The position numbers were made by a program, and so were the translations under genes. Of a DNA stretch of 11,468 nt, positions 6,337-11,468 are shown piece by piece. The notes beneath the pieces are model-generated. The model was not told where the DNA came from and made no database searches. It saw nothing but the letters and a program-made list of their open reading frames with translations. Source of the DNA: JADHLJ01 sp038118725. GTDB lineage: Bacteria; Pseudomonadota; Alphaproteobacteria; Thalassobaculales; Thalassobaculaceae. The stretch is taken from contig JAYOIK010000111.1 in the NCBI GenBank assembly GCA_038118725.1, positions 1 to 11,468 of the forward strand, in the 5' to 3' direction. The stretch's first letter is position 1. Each line of letters starts with the position of its first letter.

Positions 6337-7437
6337 CTACCCGACTTCCACGCCATCCAATGGCTTGAGGCGATCCGGACTGAAGGCCGACAGATCCAAC
6401 GACGCCTCGCCGTCGAGGATCAGTTCGGCCATGGCTTCTCCGGTCGCCGGGGCGTTCAGGATTCCCCAGACACTGTGTCCGGTCGCGACATAGGCGCCGG
6501 CGACACCAGACACACCGCCGATCAGAGGCAGGCCGTCCTCGGTCACCGGACGGTAGCAGGCTTGGCTGGCGATGATCTCGGAGGCACCGAGTTCCGGGGC
6601 GAAACGCTGGATCTGGCGCAGAAGCCGGTCCGTAGGCTCCGCCTCGATGCCGATATCGTTCGGATCGACGGGCAAGGGGTCCAGGCCACGCGCGCCGCAG
6701 ACATAGGTCGTACCGTCGGTTCTGGGAAAGACCTCCGGGCTATCAACCTCGCCGCGCCGGGCTTCGTATTCGACGAAAAGGGCGCTCGGATCATCCGGCG
6801 GCTGATAGCGGAACACGAAACTGTGTCCCTTCAATCCATGGACGATCGGCAAGGACAGCCAGTTGCTTGCCAATATCGACCAGGGTCCCATGGCGATAAC
6901 GACGGCGTCGGCTTCCAGGGCCTGGCCATCGACGGATACGCCGCCCACCCGCGCGCCCGCGTCGGCCATCACCAGACCGTCCACCGCGCCATGCACCAGG
7001 CGCGCGCCATGATCCTCGGCGGCGCGCATCATCGCCTTGGTGAAATCGCCGGGATGCACCTGGGCCGTTGACCGCGGAGTTCCCAATTGACCGTGGATCG
7101 CGGTTTCCCCGCCAAGCCAATCTGGCGTGGGCAGCTGGCGATACCCCGAGAAATCCCGGCTGTCGCTCGCCAACAGGCCGAAGGTATCAAGCCGGCGATA
7201 GCCCCAATCCGCGTCAAGCGTATCGTCGAGCTCGGCGTGTAGCTCGAAACTTCGTCGCGCCAAGGGTTCCAACGGAGAACCGTCGCACCAGTCCAGTGCC
7301 AGAAAGCCTCCGGACTTGCCCGACGCCGCGCAGGCCACGGACGCGCGCTCAATCACCGTGACCTCGGCTCCCCGGCGGGCCAGAAAAAAGGCGACACAGG
7401 TTCCAATCACCCCACCGCCGCAGATCACGATATGCAT
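6337..7437 (-). CDS. FAD-dependent oxidoreductase, DAO family
   Basis: The 366-residue product begins with a Rossmann FAD-binding motif, VICGGGVIGTCVAFFLARRG (4-23), with the ribose-binding acid at Glu30. ASGKSGGFLALDWC follows, then a mixed substrate domain. It ends with the DAO-type FAD return motif around CYRPVTEDGLPLIGG and VATGHSVWGI. The GKSGGFLA..WC stretch recalls the fungal TDA3/SPAC1F5.03c group more than sarcosine or glycine oxidases. The substrate cannot be read from sequence; D-amino acids or N-substituted amino acids are likely for the family. The ATG at 7437 has GGGAGG four bases upstream. It lies 26 bp after iorB, so co-transcription is likely. By inference it could form 2-oxo acids that IorAB then decarboxylates. 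Confidence 0.88.
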   Translation of the reverse strand: MHIVICGGGVIGTCVAFFLARRGAEVTVIERASVACAASGKSGGFLALDWCDGSPLEPLARRSFELHAELDDTLDADWGYRRLDTFGLLASDSRDFSGYRQLPTPDWLGGETAIHGQLGTPRSTAQVHPGDFTKAMMRAAEDHGARLVHGAVDGLVMADAGARVGGVSVDGQALEADAVVIAMGPWSILASNWLSLPIVHGLKGHSFVFRYQPPDDPSALFVEYEARRGEVDSPEVFPRTDGTTYVCGARGLDPLPVDPNDIGIEAEPTDRLLRQIQRFAPELGASEIIASQACYRPVTEDGLPLIGGVSGVAGAYVATGHSVWGILNAPATGEAMAELILDGEASLDLSAFSPDRLKPLDGVEVG

Positions 7438-7463
7438 GCCGCCTCCCGGCCCTCGCGCGCCGG

Positions 7464-9044
7464 CTATTCCGCCGCCGCGTCCAGCACCTCGGTTTCAATG
7501 GTCCGCAGCGCGCCGTCCAAGGCCTCGCCCTTCTCGTCCAACAACGCCGCCTCCCTCAGGCGTCGGAGCCAATCCGCCGCGTCATCACGCCCCTCCAGAA
7601 GCGCCAACCCGCCAAGCACCCGATCGAACTTGGACAGCCCACGGTCATGGGTGTCCGAATATCCTTTTATGAGACGACGACATTCCAGGATTTCAACCGC
7701 GAGCGCGTAGTCGGTCTCGCGGACGGCCAGGGCGCGATCGAACCACTCGTTCCGATGTGCTTCTTCGATCCGGTGTCTCAGAAGCCCGCGCCGCCACGGA
7801 CGCAACGATGCCATGCCCCATAGCAAGAGATACCCGAGCACCGTGTCGGAGCGCACGAAACGCCCCTTGGACAATCTCTGGTCCAGCCAACCGAACAAGC
7901 CTGGACGCGACTCCAACCAGCGACCGAGACGCCAGGGCATCATCCCGCAAATCTCCCGCATGCGGGGATGCAGAAACTCGGTGACGGAAAGCACCGCGTC
8001 AGCCTCGGCGCCCATTTCGTCGCGAATGCGCGCATCACGAGCCCGCCGGGTCTTGAGATCCGCCACCCGGATCACGTCGTCATAGGCCATGGCGTTCGCC
8101 GCGTGCTTGGCCGCCGCTAGGGTCAGCCGCCAACCAAGCGCCGCCTCGTCCAGCTTGGCGGCCCGGTCCACGAGGTCGAGATACGCGAACCCGTAATCGA
8201 CATCCTGGAAGTCCACGACCTTGCGTGCGCCGGCGAGGGTTAGCGCGCGGGTCGGCTCGGGCAGGTCGTCGATCCGCCTGACCAGCGTTTCCCATCTCGC
8301 AACCAAGCCACGCGGGCCAGAAGCCTCGGGAATTGCCCGACGCGGCGGCGACGTCTTGACTGGCTTTTCACCAATTCCTTCATCTGCCACCGCCTGGTCA
8401 TGGCAAGCACCGAAGGCCGCGAGGCTGGACTCGATCCCCCTGCCCCCGGAGCGGATCACATCCTCGAAGGCTTGTCTTGGAAACGGCAAGGCGCCCGAAC
8501 CCGACAGGGCGCCGAAAAGCGACGCCGAGATGACGGTGCCGGCATCAATCGCCAGCCTCTCCATGTCGAAGGCGACGAGACGCTTGGCCGCCTCGGCGAT
8601 GCCGTTCAGGACTTCCCAGGCATCGGCGCTACCGTCTCCCGGCACGATCTTTTCGGAGACCGCGAGAATCCGGTGCGAGGACGCGATCAAGGTTGTGCGG
8701 TCCGGGGTGACAAATCCCCGCAATACGGCGCGCCCCGCCTCCATCAGTTCGGCGGCGATGACGATATCCACGTCGCCGGCTCCCGCGCTGAGCGCGAAGA
8801 CCGGCTCGCGGCCCGTATCCGGCGCCATCTCGATATAATACACCGTCGCCCCGGTCCGCTGCGCGACGCCGGCCACCGATGTCGATTGCGCGCGATAGCC
8901 GTTACTCTCCGCGAGTTCGGTGATCCAGTCGGTCAGAACGCCGCCGCCCTGACCGCCAACCGCCAGGATGGCGAGCTTGAGGATTCCCCGCGTGGCATCC
9001 TCGCCACCCATGGGCAGGCCATCCGTCACCGATACACCGCTCAT
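7464..9044 (-). CDS. iorB: Indolepyruvate oxidoreductase subunit beta, extended form
   Basis: The N-terminal domain (about 22-215) is the pyruvate ferredoxin oxidoreductase gamma-type domain of IorB. It has the glycine-rich AVGGQGGGVLTDWI (28-41) and SVAGVAQRTGATVYYIE (56-72). With IorA it oxidises indolepyruvate and other aryl-pyruvates to aryl-acetyl-CoA. The 526-residue protein is more than twice the length of archaeal IorB. The extra C-terminal region (about 240-515) is mainly charged and helical with Trp-rich patches (MMPWRLGRWLESRPGLFGW) and matches the DUF6537-like extension of proteobacterial IorB-family proteins; its job is unknown. The start codon overlaps the iorA stop by four bases (ATGA), which points to translational coupling. 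Confidence 0.92.
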   Translation of the reverse strand: MSGVSVTDGLPMGGEDATRGILKLAILAVGGQGGGVLTDWITELAESNGYRAQSTSVAGVAQRTGATVYYIEMAPDTGREPVFALSAGAGDVDIVIAAELMEAGRAVLRGFVTPDRTTLIASSHRILAVSEKIVPGDGSADAWEVLNGIAEAAKRLVAFDMERLAIDAGTVISASLFGALSGSGALPFPRQAFEDVIRSGGRGIESSLAAFGACHDQAVADEGIGEKPVKTSPPRRAIPEASGPRGLVARWETLVRRIDDLPEPTRALTLAGARKVVDFQDVDYGFAYLDLVDRAAKLDEAALGWRLTLAAAKHAANAMAYDDVIRVADLKTRRARDARIRDEMGAEADAVLSVTEFLHPRMREICGMMPWRLGRWLESRPGLFGWLDQRLSKGRFVRSDTVLGYLLLWGMASLRPWRRGLLRHRIEEAHRNEWFDRALAVRETDYALAVEILECRRLIKGYSDTHDRGLSKFDRVLGGLALLEGRDDAADWLRRLREAALLDEKGEALDGALRTIETEVLDAAAE

Positions 9045-11188
9045 TCGAAAACCAACCGCCGGGCTTCCCGGCGCGCCTGCATCCAGCCGATCACCCGGCC
9101 GCGGAGCTTTGCGAGAAACCGGTCAAATCCGGTCGGGTTATGCACCCGGTCCGCGCGATAGAAGGACGGGCAGAGCTTGGCCGCCACCGCCACCTCGCCG
9201 CAATTGCCGCATCCCACACAACTTTGGTCGATATACGCGACGGGATCGTCCCGCAGCGGGTCATTGAGTTTCTTCACCGACAAGGACGGGCAACCAGAGA
9301 GCCTCATGCAGGCATGGTCCCCGGTGCAGATATCCTCATCGACCCCGAAGCGGGGCTTGACCACGCGCGCGCCGCCGCTGATCGCCTTTGCCTGCAAGGG
9401 GCGTTCCCGACGCTGACGGTTCAGCATGCATTCCGAGGAGGCGACGATGACCTTGGGGCCGGTCTCCTTCGTCGTCAGCGCCTCCTTCAGGGTCGCGGCC
9501 ATCTTGGTCACGTCATAGGTGCGGTCGATCTCGCGTACCCATTTCACCCCAATGCCCTTGACCGCCTCGGCGATCGGATGATTGGTCGATTTCGAGGCGT
9601 TGTCGGCCCGCGAGGACATCAGGTCCTGACCGCCCGTGGCGGCGGAATAGTGGTTGTCGACCACGACGATAACGCCGTCATTGCGGTTATAGACCGCGTT
9701 TCCGATCGAGGAGGTCAGCCCATTATGCCAAAACCCACCATCGCCGATGAAGGAGATCGAGCGTCGCTTGGCGTGGGGCGTGTTAAAGGCGGAGGCAGAG
9801 GCCGGCCCAAGGCCGAATCCCATCGTCGTCGCGCCAAGCTCGAAGGGCGGCATGATCGAGAACAGGTGACAGCCGATATCGGAGGCTATGTGATGCTCGC
9901 CCAGTTCCTGCTGCACCAACTTCGTCGCCGCGAAGATCGGACGCTCGGGACAGCCGGTACAGAAGCCCGGCGGGCGCATCGGCACGGTCTTGGCGAGCTT
10001 GGAGCCGACCGGCGGCGCGGTCGACACGTTCGGCGCCCGCCCCTGGTCGGCCAGCATATGCGGCGCGTGCTCGGCGAGAAACGCGCGACAGCCCTCCAGC
10101 ATGATCGAACCGGTCAACTCCCCCGCCGGCGGCAACGGCCCCTTGCCGGTCAAGGTGACCTTGGCGCCGGCCTTGAAAAGGATGGCGCCGATTGCCTGTT
10201 CGAGATAGTTCGGCTGCCCCTCCTCCACCATCAGGACCGCGTCCTTGTCTCCACAAAAATCAAGGATCTCGCCGTCGATCAGCGGATAGGTCACGTTCAT
10301 CACATAAAGCGGAACGGCGCTATCCCCGTGCAAATCCGCCAGTCCCAGCCTCTGGAGCGCCCGGATCACGGCATTATACATCCCGCCTTGCAGAATGATC
10401 CCGACCTTGCCCTCCTTCGGCCCGAAGAACTCGTTCAGCTTATTGTCACGCACGAAGGCCTGGGCCGCCGGCATCCGCTCGGTGACCTTCTCCATCTCAT
10501 GCGCGTAGGAGGCCGGCGGCAGCACGATCCGTCCGGTATCCCGGCGCGGTGCCTCCAAGGCGTCGGCGACGCTCATCGTCGGCTTCTGGTTGTCGGACGC
10601 GACGAAACGGCCATGGACGTGGCAGCAACGAATTCGGACCAGCAAGATCACCGGTGTGTTCGAGGCTTCGGAAAGCTCGAAGCCGTCCTTCACCGCCTTC
10701 ACGATCGAGGGCAGGTTCGGGCGTGGGTCCAGGACCCAGACTTGGCTTTTCATGGCGAAGGCATGGCTGCGCTCCTGCATGATCGACGAGCCCTCGCCGT
10801 AATCCTCGCCGATGATGATCAGCGCCCCGCCGGTGACGCCGCCCGAGGCGAGGTTGGCCAGCGCGTCGGAAGCGACATTGACCCCAACCGTGCCCTTGAA
10901 GGTCGCGGCGCCCCGGATCGGATAATGGACCGAGGCGGCCAGCATCGCGGTCGCGGTGGCCTCGGACGCGCTCGACTCGAAATGCACGCCGAGTTCGGAA
11001 AGGATCGGCTGGGCGTCGGAGAGCACGTCCATGAGATGGCTGATCGGCGCGCCCTGATAGCCTCCGACATAGCCGACGCCGCATTCCAGCAAGGCCTTGG
11101 TGATCGCGAGAATACCCTCGCCACGAAACACCTCGCCCTCGCCGATCCTGAGCTTCTCGACTTCCGCCGCGAAGGACCGCTCCGCCAT
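9041..11188 (-). CDS. iorA: Indolepyruvate ferredoxin oxidoreductase subunit alpha
   Basis: The 715-residue protein has the IorA domain order. A transketolase-like pyrimidine domain (about 20-200, with YQGAPISHLMD and TFKGTVGVNVASD) and a middle domain come first. The thiamine diphosphate domain (about 405-590) follows, with GFCTGCPERP (408-417) and the GDG...VVVDN motif (483-512). A C-terminal ferredoxin-like segment holds cysteines 621, 627, 633, 657, 660, 663 and 673. With IorB it oxidatively decarboxylates aryl-pyruvates to aryl-acetyl-CoA with electron transfer to ferredoxin, in the cytoplasm. The second cluster motif is normal (C-x2-C-x2-C...CP); the first is irregular. The ATG at 11188 has GGGAG eight bases upstream and is preferred over an in-frame GTG at 11203. 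It is the first gene of the operon. Confidence 0.95.
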   Translation of the reverse strand: MAERSFAAEVEKLRIGEGEVFRGEGILAITKALLECGVGYVGGYQGAPISHLMDVLSDAQPILSELGVHFESSASEATATAMLAASVHYPIRGAATFKGTVGVNVASDALANLASGGVTGGALIIIGEDYGEGSSIMQERSHAFAMKSQVWVLDPRPNLPSIVKAVKDGFELSEASNTPVILLVRIRCCHVHGRFVASDNQKPTMSVADALEAPRRDTGRIVLPPASYAHEMEKVTERMPAAQAFVRDNKLNEFFGPKEGKVGIILQGGMYNAVIRALQRLGLADLHGDSAVPLYVMNVTYPLIDGEILDFCGDKDAVLMVEEGQPNYLEQAIGAILFKAGAKVTLTGKGPLPPAGELTGSIMLEGCRAFLAEHAPHMLADQGRAPNVSTAPPVGSKLAKTVPMRPPGFCTGCPERPIFAATKLVQQELGEHHIASDIGCHLFSIMPPFELGATTMGFGLGPASASAFNTPHAKRRSISFIGDGGFWHNGLTSSIGNAVYNRNDGVIVVVDNHYSAATGGQDLMSSRADNASKSTNHPIAEAVKGIGVKWVREIDRTYDVTKMAATLKEALTTKETGPKVIVASSECMLNRQRRERPLQAKAISGGARVVKPRFGVDEDICTGDHACMRLSGCPSLSVKKLNDPLRDDPVAYIDQSCVGCGNCGEVAVAAKLCPSFYRADRVHNPTGFDRFLAKLRGRVIGWMQARREARRLVFE

Positions 11189-11226
11189 CGTCTCGTCTCC
11201 CACGGGAAGATTGGTTGTCGGCTCGA

Positions 11227-11255
11227 CTTATACCACGTCGAAACGCCAAACGTCG
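11227..11255 (-). promoter_or_regulatory. Candidate iorA promoter with a CGACGT direct repeat
   Basis: On the minus strand a TATAAG box (11232-11227) lies 39 bases before the iorA start codon. CGACGT occurs twice upstream of it (11255-11250 and 11240-11235), with centres 15 bases apart. The distal copy falls where a -35 box would sit at 17-base spacing, but it does not match TTGACA. A weak promoter helped by an activator would fit. This is speculative. Confidence 0.3.
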
Positions 11256-11274
11256 CTCCATTGCACACTTCACT

Positions 11275-11377
11275 CCGTCGTCCTGGCGCAAGGCAGGACC
11301 TCGCGATAGGCGCCCTAGGCGATAGGTTTCCGTTCCGTGGCCAATGCCAAGAGGCCCTGCCGTTCGCCAGGGCGACG
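11275..11377. repeat. Palindromic intergenic repeat element, copy 3 (BIME-like)
   Basis: The left arm (11275-11305) is identical over 31 bases to 3650-3680, and the right arm (11352-11377) is identical over 26 bases to 3732-3757. The centre differs from copy 1 and has its own short repeats (GATAGG twice around CCTAGG). The element lies upstream of the iorA operon. No gene is visible from 11189 to the window end. Confidence 0.8.
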
Positions 11378-11464
11378 CATGGCCGGTGGGACAATCATGT
11401 TCCACCTACCACCTCGCGCGAGTCACCACCTCCCGAGGGCTGTCCTAGGCGATACGGTTTCCGT
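11314..11464. repeat. Direct repeat CCTAGGCGATA(C)GGTTTCCGT
   Basis: CCTAGGCGATA followed by GGTTTCCGT occurs at 11314-11333, inside repeat copy 3, and again at 11444-11464 with one extra C. The second copy may belong to another repeat unit continuing past the window. The 20 or so matching bases are too many for chance in this span. Confidence 0.5.
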
Positions 11465-11468
11465 CTTG

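Noticed and set aside
5982..6356. Open frames of about 100 codons on both strands in the oxidoreductase/carbonic anhydrase gap
   Set aside because: They read through the palindromic repeat (GEGQG-type translations) and show no family likeness or suitable start site.
3650..11377. CRISPR array suggested by repeated palindromes
   Set aside because: The copies are thousands of bases apart, in intergenic gaps, and not regularly spaced.

Overview
The window reads as chromosomal DNA of a high-GC alphaproteobacterium. The protein families and the GC-rich codon use fit that class, and a Rhodospirillales-like lineage is my inference only. There are six confident genes (one cut by the window edge), one doubtful small ORF, and a family of palindromic intergenic repeats. 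I see no rRNA, tRNA, CRISPR array, transposase or phage gene.

Left edge (1-1745): The minus-strand start of a membrane polyprenyl-phosphate sugar transferase, of the kind that begins exopolysaccharide synthesis, runs off position 1. Its upstream region is strikingly AT-rich (about 20-30% GC at 961-1080). It is followed by a doubtful, possibly decayed small ORF, and then by typA on the plus strand (1746-3569), a ribosome-associated translational GTPase.

Middle (3570-6336): typA converges on a minus-strand pair, a gamma-class carbonic anhydrase-like protein (5358-5882) followed 16 bp later by a thiolase-like protein (3806-5341). The thiolase-like protein resembles the TLP1 group and lacks the usual catalytic cysteines. 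The gap after typA and the 454-bp gap upstream of the carbonic anhydrase each hold one palindromic repeat element.

Right part (6337-11188): A tight minus-strand operon encodes iorA, iorB and a FAD-dependent DAO-family oxidoreductase. iorA and iorB overlap by 4 bp, and the oxidoreductase starts 26 bp after iorB. IorAB oxidatively decarboxylates aryl-pyruvates to aryl-acetyl-CoA using ferredoxin. The third gene could supply 2-oxo acids by oxidising an amino acid, which would make a short aromatic amino-acid catabolic route. That link is inference. A weak candidate promoter and a third repeat element lie upstream of iorA.

No clearly new system stands out. The items most worth checking are the iorAB-oxidoreductase operon with its extended IorB, the cysteine-free thiolase-like protein next to a carbonic anhydrase fold protein, and the three-copy palindromic repeat family.
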